A DNA stretch of 64,000 bases from Tretioscincus oriximinensis (lineage: Eukaryota; Chordata; Lepidosauria; Squamata; Gymnophthalmidae), in contig JAJVDF010000455.1 of assembly GCA_022410635.1 (NCBI GenBank), forward strand, positions 332,870 through 396,869, in the 5' to 3' direction. Position 1 is the stretch's first letter. Each line of letters starts with the position of its first letter. The notes beneath the pieces were generated by a model. That model was not told the origin of the DNA and ran no database searches. It was given only the letters and a program-made list of their open reading frames with translations. A program made the translations under genes and the position numbers. Shown piece by piece: positions 21,934 through 33,762 of this stretch.

Positions 21934-22020
21934 AGATTTTGCTTTTATTGTTGTTGCTGCCCCAAGACCTTCAGGTATGGGGTGGGGTATAAATGTAAAT
22001 CAATAATCAATAAATTTCAG

Positions 22021-24611
22021 TTTCTTAACTTCTGTTTGGATATGGTCTGGATTTTGGAGACTAGTAGTCCAGTCTCAAGTGTCCTGCTCAAAACAAATAA
22101 ATTCTTCTGCACATGTTTATAGGACAGCAGACCTTCCTGAACCCATTATAATTTCTGAGTAAACATTTTAGGACTAACCTTTAAATTAAAAACAGCATTC
22201 CTTTTTTTGCCTTGTTTTTCCCCCTAGGAGAGTAGTGTATCTAACACCTTCTGAATGCAACCCACATGTTTGGAGAAATGGAGGTGGAAGAAAGAGATGA
22301 ATTATGAAGAAGTAAAGAGGAAAATAATTTCAGGAGGTAATGGATGAGCTCTGTCCGGAAGATTAATCAAGGCAGTTGCAAGAGAGTGCCAAAAGCATAA
22401 CTGAAGTAGAACTAAATATCTGATTGTAATTAAAACTTTAGCCTTCTAATGGCTCCATGAAAGATATTTTAATAAACGTGAAATGCACTTTCTAAATGGC
22501 ACGCTAACTTTTAATGACTTGGGTGTTTTGTTTGATTAGTAACCTGGACTGTTAAATTAAAGCCAACTGCAAGTGCATGATAAAATATTGATGGTTTCAG
22601 GCAAATGAATTGGGGGAGTTATGCTTGACAGATTTTTTTTGTATCATTAAGAATTTTAACTGGTGGAAAATATATATTGCGAGTGCTTAAAGATAGTTAA
22701 AGAGAATCTAGCCATTTATATGCCCTAGTTTTAATTTTATAGTAATAATGGGGAGGGGGGGGGTCTGAATTATTCACAGATGGCTGGTCAAGAGGGGTCA
22801 CTTAATTTTAAAAGTGTTGGTTTAATTACACCTGTTTCTCATTTCCAGCATAGATAATTAAATATTCAGAGGTATTTGGCTATTTCTTTTCCTTAAGAAT
22901 GCCTGCAGCTTTGGCGGAGTACTTTCATTTCTGTCAGAAAATAAGTGCATACACTAGAAAAAGTTCTTTTTGTTTCTAGGTAAAATGGTTCAGAGAAGTT
23001 AATTGAATATGAAAGCTTTATATTACCTTCAAATTTGATATTTATTGTTGATGAGAACCTTAGAAAACTTAGCTGGGGTATAATAAACAGCAGGAGCCCC
23101 CTCCAATCAAGCGTCAATCTAGTCCAGCATCCAGATCAGTGTAAACATCAGTAGGATACCAGAACTAGAAACAGACGCCTTTAATCCTTTTTCAGTCCTG
23201 AAGAACTAGACTAAATCAAGGTATAGTTCAGTTCTTCTAGACTAAAAACAAATTAGAAGTATATATCTGAAAATGATTACACTATATTTGTCAAAATAAC
23301 TATAGTAGTATGTACCTGCATACAATATTTATGCCATAAATTCTTTGGGAGTGGCTAAAACTGAGGCTATATACATTTAAGGAGATGACTTCCTGAACAT
23401 AACTGAAAAGGCCAACAAACAAGCAAACTTTGATTTGATAGCATTTACATATACCCTTAAGAGCAACCTAACAAATGGATTGCAACTCAAGCCAACTGAC
23501 TGTAAAAGCTACATTCTTTGGCTGGGATCCAAAGGAACCCATATGTGCAGGAACTCATTGCTTATGTGAGAAGGGATGGTCGATTTTCACTGCATCTGTT
23601 GCCTTTGTACAAATTCAGGCATTCAGGAACGAGCTACCTTGATCTTCTATATACAGATTTTCTAAGAACTTGAGAACCTACAGTGGGAAAGCAAAGATTT
23701 CTGTATAGAGTAAAGAAAAGATTATGACTATTATAGTAACTATGCATGGGTAAGCATAAATTAGGAGGATTTGATTATTGATTATTGATAGAATATTAAT
23801 TTTATCAATCAATATTAATGCTGAAATACAAACTTTGACAGAGTCCCTCACTATACTCTCAAACTTGCCCGTTTTAGTCTTGAAAAAATGGCTGAGATAG
23901 CCAAACTGAGATATGCAAGTTCCTCTGTCCTGTCCTCTTCCCACACGCTCCACATCTCCTTCCTTTTCCTTCTTCTTCACCATCCTGTTATGACTGACAT
24001 CGCAGAACCTGTATACAGTTTTCTTGGTAGATGATTTAGAAGCAGTTTGTCACTGCTTCCTTGGCAAGCTCTTAGAAATTATATTATTGAATTTTATTTT
24101 GGGGGGGAGGGGGGAATCAAGTGTATGTTCCTAGGGATTGTTTGGAGGTTTGGGCACATGGGCAAATAACCACTGAATTATATTACTTTATTCCTTATTA
24201 CATGATCATCTCCTTCTACAACTTGTCTCAAATGCTGAATATTCTTAGCTTATTCATCCTATAAAGGTCCCATTTTAGATCATTATCCGTGCTGCCCTAG
24301 TGAAAAAAATCTTTTAACAACGTCACCTTCTCTGGGAATAAAAAACTAGAATGGAAATTCATCCTTTATTGAATTCAATAGGAGGAGCACTCATTGCTTT
24401 TTAATATATTTAGAATTTTTTTTTGGTAGGATCTATTTGATTTTGTAGTCCTAGGTGAATCCTAATTTCAACTTCCCAATGGATCGGCAAAAAGTTATCC
24501 TTCATTCAAACAAATCAGTCTCACATCCCTCAAATAGGGAAATGTTTGGCTCAAAAGTAGCCAAAGATCAAGCCGAAGGGCTCAGTGGTAATTCCTCCAT
24601 TGCTTTTGTTC
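22021..24611. other. Unassigned stretch; possible conserved non-coding DNA
   Basis: No gene or repeat family recognised. G runs lie at 22750-22765 and 24103-24115. A possible CR1 scrap (CAATCTAGTCCAGCATCCAG) lies at about 23115. The 22440-22660 part has a mixed, non-repetitive composition and would be worth a cross-species alignment. Confidence 0.3.
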
Positions 24612-24619
24612 ATCTAAGA

Positions 24620-25243
24620 CAGTGTGATCCAACCTTTCTGGACCCCAGGGGTGATCAAACATCATTGCTGCAGTGTGAGGGCCAGAGTGACATCACTTCC
24701 GGGGCAGGGACTGTCTCCCCCTTGCTCCTTTTGTCCATCACGCTGGAGGGTGTGATGGACAAAAGGACCAAGCAGCTGTGGACGCAGCTGTCTCTTTCCT
24801 GCTCCTTTTGTCTGTCATGCCGGCAGGTGTAGTGGCCGAAAGGAACAAGCGGCTTCAAGCATCGGCACGGAAGTGGCAAGGCAGCTACCTTATCGCTTTG
24901 ATACCGACCAGCACTGGCTGCTGAGCGCTCCGCAGGGGGGTTCCCTGACGGCGCGTATACAGTTTATTTGGCAATTCCCACCTTCAGTACTGGCTTCTGT
25001 TCTGCATGGGAGTCACCATGTTAGGGGAACTCCGCCCCCTGTTAGCACCATGTTGGGGGAATGGAGGGCAGAGTTCCCCTAACATGGCGACTTCCATGCA
25101 GAACAGGAGCCAGTATTGAAGGTGGGAATCCCCAAATTAATAGTATGTGTGCCGTCAGGGGACCCTTGCAGAGGGCTCAGGGGGCAACTGGCCCCTTTGC
25201 AGGCCACAAAAATGGCTTGGCGGGCCGCATGCAGACCATGCTG
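24620..25243. mobile_element. hAT-like non-autonomous DNA transposon with 8-bp TSD
   Basis: The unit is flanked by ATCTAAGA on both sides (24612-24619 and 25244-25251), an exact 8-bp target duplication as hAT transposases make. It starts CAGTGTGATCCAACCTTTCT and ends GCAGACCATGCTG; the inverted ends match loosely (CAG..TG.TC). GGGCCGCATGC near the right end and CCAACCTTTCTGG near the left are typical of Charlie-like hAT elements (family knowledge). Two internal inverted repeats are present: one at about 24739-24777 and a 59-bp pair at 24974-25129. No transposase frame is seen. Confidence 0.8.
24974..25129. repeat. 59-bp inverted repeat inside the hAT-like element
   Basis: The left arm 24974-25032 and right arm 25071-25129 are inverted copies with only a few mismatches, separated by 38 bases. 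Arm landmarks are CCACCTTCAGTACTGGCTTC on the left against AGCCAGTATTGAAGGTGG on the right. RNA from either strand would form a long hairpin. Confidence 0.85.
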
Positions 25244-25251
25244 ATCTAAGA

Positions 25252-26367
25252 TACACTAATTGAGAGATGTACACCGGAAGTTGACCAATAAGGGGCAGAT
25301 TTGACTGCCCAAACATGGAGTCCTCCCTCCTGGACCAGGGCCAAGACTGGATCTTTGGGTGCCCAGAGTAATTGAAGAGAGAGAAGGGAGGAGGAAGAGA
25401 AGGAAGATGGAGGGAGGGAGAGAGGAGAAAGGAGGGAGAGAAAGAGGGGGGGAGGAAATAGATGAATAAACTCATGGGCCAAATTTTTGGCCCTCTCCAC
25501 TAGTTTGTTATAGCTAGGAAACAGATGTGATTGGAGTTAACCACTTAGACCAAAGCACTTGTGTAAAGAACATCGGTGAACGGTGAAAGACCACTCCTAG
25601 CTACAGTTGGCAGGACTGACTGAGGGAGGGACGGACAGGTGCCCTTCCCAATGGTCAGCAGGAGAAGTCACGTATCAGGGGATCTTGTGGATGTGCCTTC
25701 TTGCTCTGCAGGCTTTCCGATGTCAGCCGCAGAGCAACGGTTCCCCGAAAGCCCCCATTGAGTATAGACAAGGTTCTATTTCTCTACTTTCTGACAGAAA
25801 TTTTGTTTCCTGTTTTATGGTTTTAAGTTGTATTTATGCCTGCTTTTCTATGCTGTTTTTCACGTTAACAAGTGCTTATTATAAAAGCTTTGGATGTCTA
25901 ACAGCTTCATAAAGACAGCAGTAGCAGCAGCAGCCCAAATGTGAAAAAAGTGAAACATAACTGTTGTTGTGCTGGGGTCTACTGGGAAATGTAGTCTGAG
26001 TAGCAGGCAGCCCCAGTCTGCATTACCACTATCCCTGTGTTGAAGGAAGCCTCTTTAGCCAATGTGTGTCCAGTCCCGCCCACAGGAAATATTTTTCTGC
26101 TTGCAGAAAGGTGGCAGTGGAACCCGTCTACACTGTGACAATGTCAAAATTTAGTAATAGAACCATTAGCTGGCAAGCACCTGATACCACTATATAGTCA
26201 CAAAAGATAGAATCCATGACTCTCTTGAGGATGAGTGTTGTGATTCTGCTGCCTCCTTAAAGATTGACTATTANAGTGTAATCATCCACGTCCCAATCAA
26301 AGGCATTATCAGGGCCCCACCCTGTGGCCCCAGAGACCAAGCATTACAAGGGCCTCCTGGCAATGTT
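25252..26367. other. Unassigned stretch with purine-rich tract
   Basis: A GA-rich tract spans about 25375-25460 (GGAG, GAGAGAA and GGAAG runs). An AGCAGCAGCAGC run lies at 25920-25935. An N is at 26274. No gene recognised. Confidence 0.4.
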
Positions 26368-26587
26368 AGGCCCTCTGCCCGCCCTGGTTCCTACCTTACA
26401 TTTTAAAGTCTTCAACGACACGTGGGGAATCTTCCAACTGATTATGCCACGTGCGCACGATAAGGAGTAATCAGTGATAATCCGCAACTGCTTGTTGGCG
26501 CATGCGGGGCGTAAGCAGTTGGAAAACTCACCACGCATTGCTGAAGACTTTAAAATGTAAAGTAGGAACTAGGGCGGGAGAGAGCCC
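26368..26587. mobile_element. Foldback MITE, long inverted repeat
   Basis: The left arm runs from GGCCCTCTGCCCGCCCT through TTCCTACCTTACATTTTAAA to TTCCAACTG. The right arm is its inverted copy (CAGTTGGAAAACTC through TTTAAAATGTAAAGTAGGAA to AGGGCGGGAGAGAGCCC). The arms are about 80-90 bases with roughly 80% or better pairing, around a 55-base centre with GTGCGCACG. No coding sequence. The superfamily is unclear because no target duplication was found. Confidence 0.75.
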
Positions 26588-26937
26588 CTTCATTTTCCTG
26601 GGTGCCAAGCTCTGCCTCTGTACCCAATAGCAACCATCTTCAGATACACACTTCTTGTGTTTTGCTTTCCTGGGTTTCTTGTTTCTCTTACTCTGCATTG
26701 TTTTATAATCCAGAGTATAATCTTATAATTATAATGGTTAAGGGATATACAATGATGTGGATGCATCTTGCATAGTTCTGAGGATGGTATGTTTATTCAT
26801 GAGGGGATGAGATATAATTTGGAGATATGGTTTTGTTTAGGATCAGTCTGCCTTGCCTAAGAGCCACCCCAAATGTATATTGTACCACTTACAATAAACA
26901 TTTGTAATATCACACCATCTAAGATCCTATTGTAGCT

Positions 26938-28384
26938 AGAAGGATGGGGAGTGCCAAATTTCATGATATATTATGATGCAGTAAGTATTAGCAAAACAAT
27001 GGAATTGGAATATAATTTGTCAAAAAGATGGGTCTCAATAGAACAGTTGATGCACCAACTATAAAATATTTCTATAATGCACTATAATTGGTCAAGAGAA
27101 TCTATTAAAAGATTATTTGGACCAACACTGGCCATAATTGATGTATGGAATTGCTGGAAATCAAAACTGGTTTTAAGAAGATCAAAACTAGATTCAATTC
27201 TACAGATCAACAATCAAAACATGGTCATATCACTAAATATTTCAAACAAATTTATTAAATTAAATAAATTTAAAATATTAGACTTTTGTAACATGAAAGA
27301 AATTCCATCAATTAACAGAAACTTTATAACAGAAATCGTTGAAGCTAACAATTGGATAACAACAAAGGCAATAATCAATTATCTCTCCAACACAGAGATA
27401 CGTGATTTAATCAAAGAATCATTTAATCAATGGGAAATTATTGTTGATAGCTTCATAAGAAATAAGAAGGGAATTATACGAAAACTTTATAAACATATAA
27501 CCAACAATATCTTCCATTTCAGTGAATCAATGCATGCAAAGTGGTCACAAATAGCTAATATATCATCAGAGGTTATAAAAAATGTTTCATTACAAATTCA
27601 TAAATTTAATTACAATAAAATAATTGAATTGTATATTAAATTAGTAACAGTATGGTACTGGACACCAGTCCAATTATCACACTTTATTGATAACATGAGC
27701 CCCAATTGCTGGCATTGCGGTGCCCCCAGAGGTGATTATATTCATCTTTGGTGGCTCTGCAATAAGATTAAGAAATTTGGGGAAATTATTCAATCTTTTA
27801 TTGATGTTATAATGGGTCATTCGACAAATTGGACAATAGAAAAATGGGGCTATTCGCACAAGTTCCATCTCCAGGCTTATCATCATCAGATAATTTTTTA
27901 TACAATCAATTAATAAATGCAGCTTTATTAACAAGAACGCACGGGTGGAAGAACGATAAAAAATGGACTTTTGGAAGATGGCAATATTATGTGATTCAAA
28001 TATTGAAATTTGAGTTAGTTAAAGAAAAACAATTATATTGTAATAGCATGAAGATAACTAGGGTACAGAGACAATATTGGCATAAGTTGATCTGTTATAT
28101 TGAAGGCAGAGGCGAGGCCTCAAGATGGCGAAATATTTGTAAAGATATATTTCCATTAATGAATAAGCTGTTATAGACTTTCCTTTGACTGGTATATATT
28201 GTATTTGATTAATTGCATTTTTTGTTTTGTTTGTTTTTGTTTTATTGTATGTTTGCTCATCTGGTAGTTTCATTGTGCTTGATGTTTTCCACTTGATGTG
28301 TTCTCACAGCTTTTCGTTTATGTCTTATAGTACATTTTTGTTTGATTATAAAAACCAATAAAAATGTATTTATATATATATAAA
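26938..28384 (+). mobile_element. L1 LINE, 5'-truncated, with 17-bp TSD
   Basis: Flanked by AAGATCCTATTGTAGCT (26921-26937) and AAGATTTTATTGTAGCT (28385-28401), a 17-bp target duplication with two C/T differences. It ends in an A/T-rich tail after AAAAACCAATAAAAATG. Frame 27077-27913 encodes the C-terminal part of L1 ORF2, with the cysteine motif CWHCGAPRGDYIHLWWLC characteristic of L1 proteins. A frameshift near 27840-27900 moves the reading into frame 27829-28176, which carries the last residues. Coding strand is very A-rich, as in vertebrate L1s. The endonuclease and RT domains are absent, so it is not autonomous. Confidence 0.9.
27077..28176 (+). pseudogene. L1 ORF2 C-terminal remnant
   Basis: A 278-codon open frame followed by an overlapping 115-codon frame. 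It contains WYWTPVQLSHFIDNMSPNCW, then CGAPRGDYIHLWWLC, matching the ORF2 C-terminal zinc-knuckle-like region. The endonuclease, RT fingers and palm lie upstream of the truncation and are missing. The long open frame suggests relatively recent insertion. Confidence 0.85.
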
Positions 28385-28401
28385 AAGATTTTATTGTAGC
28401 T

Positions 28402-30300
28402 TTCTCTTGGTAGAAACAACACAAGGGGAATCGCTCACCTTCTTCGGTGATTCTTGTGATGATCACTACCTGCTTGATAGCTTCTGGTCCTATTTAACTC
28501 TGAAGTTTGGGAATGAAAGCTCCCCAGACTGAAGTTGCTGGCCGCGTTTATTGCGTCGCACTACGAACAGCCTATTTCTGGGCTTCTGAAACAGTATCAG
28601 TACGGACAGGCCATCTGTCCTTCTGATACCAAGGAAAGTTTGGGAGACCATTCTAAAGTGCTTTTTCACTGGTGAATTCCTCCAGTATCATTTTTAAATT
28701 CAGGAGTGAATTAACCATCAGTGTACTGATTCCGATCCCCAGGGATCATGCACAATTTATAACAGAAGCCCATTTACATCTCAGGACACTTTTTGAGAGA
28801 AAAGGTTACCTGAGTTGGGACTTTTGTTCTGCTGTTACCCAACTCTCAGGTTTCTCTACTCAGATTCTGCTAAGCCTTATTCTTCTCTTCTCACACTGCC
28901 CACACTCCTCAGTTCCTCAACCTCCAGATCTCCTTTGTCTTGGCTCCCAACTCAGTTCTGTCCCCCTGTTTGTCTACTTTTCAGTCCCTGGTTACCATCT
29001 ACAAAGTGCTGCTGACAGATACTGCCGTATAAAGAAAAATAGTAACTCTGAAGTAATAAAAAAGAGAGTCCAGACAGAGCTGTGGTAGAAGGATGTTCAC
29101 AAAGGATTGGAGGGGTTTTCACAGTGCATCATTGCCCTGAGGAATGATTTCACATCAACTTTCAAAGCACTGTCAAAGAATAGACTCCTTTTTTCAAAAT
29201 GAAATTTCTATGCACTTTAGTCTCTGCTTTAAGTTAATGGATAAGGCAGCTATTAACAAAAGCCAGAGCCATGTGCAGTATTGAATATGTTGTTAATAAC
29301 ATGAAATAAATAAAAACTGGAACAAAAAGCCGCAAGGACTCCTGATAAATATATAAAGCTTCCATGTTCAGGAAAAGATATTGCTCTCAGCAACCCTCTT
29401 TTATTTATACTCTCATCTCTGTATTAGATTTCAGTAAATGGATGAGGCAAGACATCTTTCAATTTCTATTTAACTACAACTGTTATTAAAGGTCTTATGT
29501 GAGCTTTATGGAAGACAAAATATCTTTTCACAAGTAATATCAGTGTTTCCATTGCATGGAATAATGTGGTGTTTATGAACCGAAGTAGAGAGAAGTGTGT
29601 AATACAGATGTACTATGAGTAGAAAAAGGCTGACAGCTTGCCCAATAAACAAGCGAACTGGTTTCTTTAACACAAGGTGTATTATACAGCAGATGTATGT
29701 GACAGTACACAAACAGATGAAAACTTTGATTGGCAGGTCGTTCCAGAGAAATCTTAGTCATGTTCTAATAACAAATGATCGTGCCTGTGTTTTGTTTTGT
29801 TTGTTTATTTGTTTGAGTTATTTTTACACATATCACTTTTTCAATTCTGTTGTCACAATGAATTAAAAGAAAGAATAAATCAGATTTAAAGCAAATATAA
29901 ATAATACAGGACAAGTTAAAATAGTGGAAAGCTGCAGAGATATCATGAAGCAGTCAACTTAGTTCAAGCTATAGGCTAACATTCTAGGAGAAAGAATGAA
30001 TGTTCTCTTTTTTTCATGATGCACAACAAGTGACAGAAATTGGCATATACAAAACAAAACAAATAAACAGCATTGTACACTCCCTCCCTTCTTCCCTTCA
30101 AAGTCTTACCTGACATAGAAAATTGTACTTGAAGAGCAGCAGGAGGGACAGGACACTGAGAACCACACTGAATTCTTTTCACTGCTCCAAATCTGCACAG
30201 TGAATCCCCTCTTGGGCTGCCCCTTCCTTTTGTTTAATATATAGGTGCAGTGTGTGATTCAGAGTTATAGTATATCTAGCTAACTGGGGCAGAAAAGGAA
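28402..30300. other. Unassigned stretch with one hairpin
   Basis: A hairpin lies at 28594-28629: GTATCAG and GGACAG pair with CTGTCC and CTGATAC around a short loop. Otherwise no gene or repeat family recognised. Reading frames up to 138 codons (28672-29088) are Ser/Leu-rich without motifs. Confidence 0.35.
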
Positions 30301-30556
30301 GGATGGTGCAGAGATAAAGAGCTTCGGTGTTTCAACAGAGATGCTGGAATTCAAGACCCTGTGTTTGCCATGGAGAAGAGTAAGTTCCCTCTACTGGCCT
30401 TAGCTTCGGCCAACCTAGCTGTTCGAAAGTATTTTGCAAGTAGATAAAATAGGTACCACACTGTGGTGGGAAAGGCAGAAAGGTAAAACTTTGAGCCACT
30501 CTGAGTCCCTTCGGGGGAGAAGGGTGGGGCTTAAAAACCAGATTCTTCTTCTTTGT
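30301..30556 (+). mobile_element. tRNA-derived SINE with BovB-type tail
   Basis: Begins GGATGGTGCAGAGATAAAGA (A-box-like). It continues TTTCAACAGAGATGCTGGAATTC, GCCAACCTAGCTGTTCGAAA, AAGTAGATAAAATAGGTACC and ACACTGTGGTGGGAAAGG, and ends CCACTCTGAGTCCCTTCGGG, AGAAGGGTGGGGCTTAAAAA, TTCTTCTTC. The same order is seen at 51141 and, reversed, at 14232. It is near full length. Confidence 0.8.
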
Positions 30557-31448
30557 AGAAGGTACTACTAGCCATCTGCATGAAAATCCTGCATCTGAGC
30601 TTACCTTCAGAGCTGGGAATTAATTTCCCTTAATTTTATTTATTTATGTATTTGTACTTATATCAACCATAGGGGGTGCACATAGCCTTTTGTTGCTTTC
30701 CCTTTGTCTCTGAAGTTGAGTGGGGAACCTTGAAATGTCCATAGAAGTGGATCATTTCTGGAATTTGGTGCAATGTTGCTGAGCCCTGGCATATGTATGT
30801 ATGTATAGTAGGATATGTAAGAGATAGAGGTTGGGAATACAATGATGTTCCGCTGGCATGTTTGCTGTGTGTAGTCTTTTTATCCAAGAGTTAGGCTTCA
30901 GAGTCATATTTCCATATCTTCTGATGAATCCTATAACATGCTGATTCTATGGTCCCAGACCTTAACAGGGACAATCCATAAGGACCGTATAGAAGCTGTA
31001 ATAAAGTCCTAGATGTCTATTTCCAGCATGATGATGAGGTAGATGCCAGTCCATATCATGCAACTGGCAAATGTTGGCGCACCTGAGTACCCAGGTAGGA
31101 TTCCATGTAATCATCTGTAGCTTCATTCCTTCCTAACAATGAACCTGCAGAATGAACAACCTGCAGGAAGAGGCAGAAATCTTTAGCAAGTGTATGAAAA
31201 AGAACTGGTATCTGATTAGCAATCAAGAGAGTCCTTGCCTTGGTTGTGCAATTGTGGTCTTTTGTGTATTGCACACTAAGCTGCCAGTTTACAAACTGGT
31301 CTATTTTTGTTTATTTTTTCCAAAATGAATATTGTGGAGTTTCTCCAAACTATTTTCTTACAGCCAAATAGATATTGTGTTTATGTCTTTTCAAATCATA
31401 AGCATTTGAAGAAGGTAACTTGTTTATGAAAGCTCAGACTGCCTACGT
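30557..31448. other. Unassigned stretch
   Basis: A short (GTAT)n run lies at 30791-30806 (TATGTATGTATGTATAG). No gene or repeat family recognised. Confidence 0.35.
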
Positions 31449-31499
31449 TTTTCTTGTTAGGCTCTGTTTGCAGTGGTCTCAGTAATGCATTTTTGGAAA

Positions 31500-31535
31500 A
31501 TGTTACAACACATCGACAGTAATGTGTTGTAACAT
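31500..31535. repeat. Perfect 14-bp inverted repeat, 8-base loop
   Basis: ATGTTACAACACAT (31500-31513) and ATGTGTTGTAACAT (31522-31535) are exact inverted copies around CGACAGTA. Just upstream, AGGCTCTGTTTGCAG-GG-CTCAGTAATG (about 31459-31487) is shared with 56053-56080, so the hairpin probably belongs to a MITE. Confidence 0.75.
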
Positions 31536-33236
31536 GGTTGTGTTCTTTTTTGAAAAAAAGTAATCCTAGCTAATATCAAAGGACTACTGTGTGTACAAAG
31601 ATTTTTTTTTTCTAGCAAGGGAGTCAGGTAGCATTTTAAAGACTAAAAAGAAAAGGTGTGCAGTAATGAGCTTTTTGAACCAGTTCATTTTTTCAGATGC
31701 AATGCACCTGACCTAATTCACATTTCAATCAATCATCAGCAGGAATATAAAATGCTGCTTAGAGAACTTCATCTCTTAAATATTTTTCAATATACTCTAA
31801 ATGGTGTTACCTATGCAGTCTTATTAAAAATTCATTTTAATGCAAAAGTTGCTAAAATATTTTTTGATTAAATCACAATATTTGCTTCACTTTCAACCTA
31901 CAAATGATTTCTTCTCCTGACTGCCATCAAGACTTAATGATTAGATTGTAATTATTCTTCTGTGACACAATATGGCAGTCATGTTTCCTCAATTTGCTGT
32001 ACTTGGAGTCCATTCTGCTGTCTTTCTGCCTCTCCTTTACTCTCCACGTGTTCTTTTATTGGGAGGCAGCTCAACTGAGCTGGAAACCACCAGTCTTTTG
32101 ACAGTTGCTTTGCAACTTTGCTTCTGTGGCTTAAAAAACTACCAAATATTTCATGGCCTATTTTCCCCATGTTTGCTCTCATGAAAAAGATGACGAATTT
32201 TTCTTGAGAAAGATGTTCAGCAACTGACAAAAGCAATGAAAAACTTCACCTTTACTGCTTTAAAAATATCTCACTGTGATTCTTACTTTCTATTGTGATA
32301 GCTTAATCAAACTTTGGAATTTAAAAAGTAGCTAATTCAGTTTCCCTAACTGATGCCTATGAGGGGAAAAAGGATGTTAAATGAACTTAAATCCCCAAAT
32401 CCTTTGTTAGGATAAGTGTTCTGCATGTTGCTTTTAAATATGAAAAAGTAAGAAGGCAATGAAAGGAGTCCTAAATTTTTCCAATAGGGGGCAGTAAAAC
32501 ACAATAAAATTTCTGTTTCATTATGCCCTGTCAGCTCACACAACAACAAAGACTTGAATTCCATCTTTTGCTTAAGGAAAGTGCAAGCAAATTGCCAGGT
32601 GAGGAGCAATTCTCCTTTGTGCCATGATTAGATGTTCTGCTAAAAATCTTATTTCAAGCACCAAGGTATTTGTGCTGTGAAACTCTGTCACCAAATTATT
32701 TGAATGTCTGACTTAACTTTCCAGAGAACTGGATACCATTTAAATTCCAGTAACAGAAACAAGTCATGTTCTTGCAAACTACCTGCTGGCAACCCATGAA
32801 CCCTTTGTTTGCAAAAACCAAAGCACAGGAAAGTTTGTTTTTTAGACTGAGGAACAAGGATTGGAGCAGGGCAAAGTGCATCATGAAACCCAGTTGCTCA
32901 TAACATTCCCTCCATATTTTAATACAGCAATAATCTGCAATGTTTAGTGTCGTATAATCAATAAAAATATAGACACTTGCCCTTTAAAAGAAGAAAGAAG
33001 TTGTAAGGGCGGAGTCTGGGTCAGGGCATGGGAGAGAGTGGCCCCATACCCACATTCTATTTCCTGAACTTTGTCTGCCCCACAGAACCACACATGTCCA
33101 GCATTTCACACGCTCTAAAGGTCTTTACTGCAGAGTAAAAAGCCTCCACATATTATCCAATTCAGCAGCCTCCATTTTGTAAAGTCCAAAAGAAAAGCAG
33201 CCTATGAGCTTCAGTATGCAAATGATAAAACGCATA
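31536..33236. other. Unassigned stretch
   Basis: No gene or clear repeat family. Composition in 32230-32900 is non-repetitive, so it is a candidate for conserved non-coding sequence. That cannot be judged from one genome. Confidence 0.3.
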
Positions 33237-33762
33237 CTACACTAACGGGGGTTTGCTACCACGTTATTAGGTACCAGCACATCCGAAGCAGCTGATCATC
33301 AGGATACGGTTACATGTAGATTCTGACTCCCATCAAGGAACTCACGCAGAGGCCATAAGCTTCGATCAAGAGGCAATAGCTAGGAGGCCCACGTGGGTAG
33401 GAACCTCCTGAGCACACTCGTGCACCGGTTTTTATTGACATACAATCAGAAGGTGTGTATAAGAAAAGTGATGTCAGAGAATGGGTGTTCTGAAGTAGTG
33501 GTTTGGGGTGGACCAGAGGTGGTGACACCTGTGTGACGTTTCTCCCTCCTCCCAAGGGGTGCAGCCTGTGTCAGGAAACTCCAAATATGGGTATGGTTTA
33601 GAGTGGAACAAGATTGATCTCTGCAGTTTACAGGACCTGTGACCAGTCGTTCACCTCCTGGAAAGGTGATAGAGCTTCCTCAGATCTATTAGGCAGTTGA
33701 TTAATCCCATCAAGCCAAAAGCTTCTGAGTCAATGAGTGCTCCCAGAGATAATGGGTGCAGG

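Larger units (their letters stand above)
18850..22020 (+). mobile_element. L2-type LINE, nearly full length, decayed
   Basis: A non-LTR retrotransposon of the L2 clade. Endonuclease pieces: LNARSDHNKTPIIHELILDE and ACITETW (frame 19085-19528), then LGDFNIH, ILDLFFST and SWTDHSLVRF (19621-20040), the APE-type catalytic motifs. RT pieces: PLLKKPSL...SYHLVANIPFLGKVLE (20591-20854), FQSGFRPGHGTE (about 20870), CGVPQGLILSPMLFNIYM (about 21000-21060), catalytic YADD at 21110-21121, and a C-terminal part with SRLDYCNTLFMGLP and ELHWQPV (21283-21933). It has at least five frame breaks, so no active protein. It ends with AAGACCTTCAGGTATGGGG, TATAAATGTAAATCAATAA. The 5' limit at about 18850 is inferred from the end of the preceding SINE. 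Confidence 0.9.

Noticed and set aside
25155..25500. Pro/Ser/Leu-rich minus-strand frames
   Set aside because: Translation of a GA-rich tract.
31500..31535. MicroRNA precursor
   Set aside because: The paired stem is only 14 bp and does not extend; a MITE hairpin is more likely.
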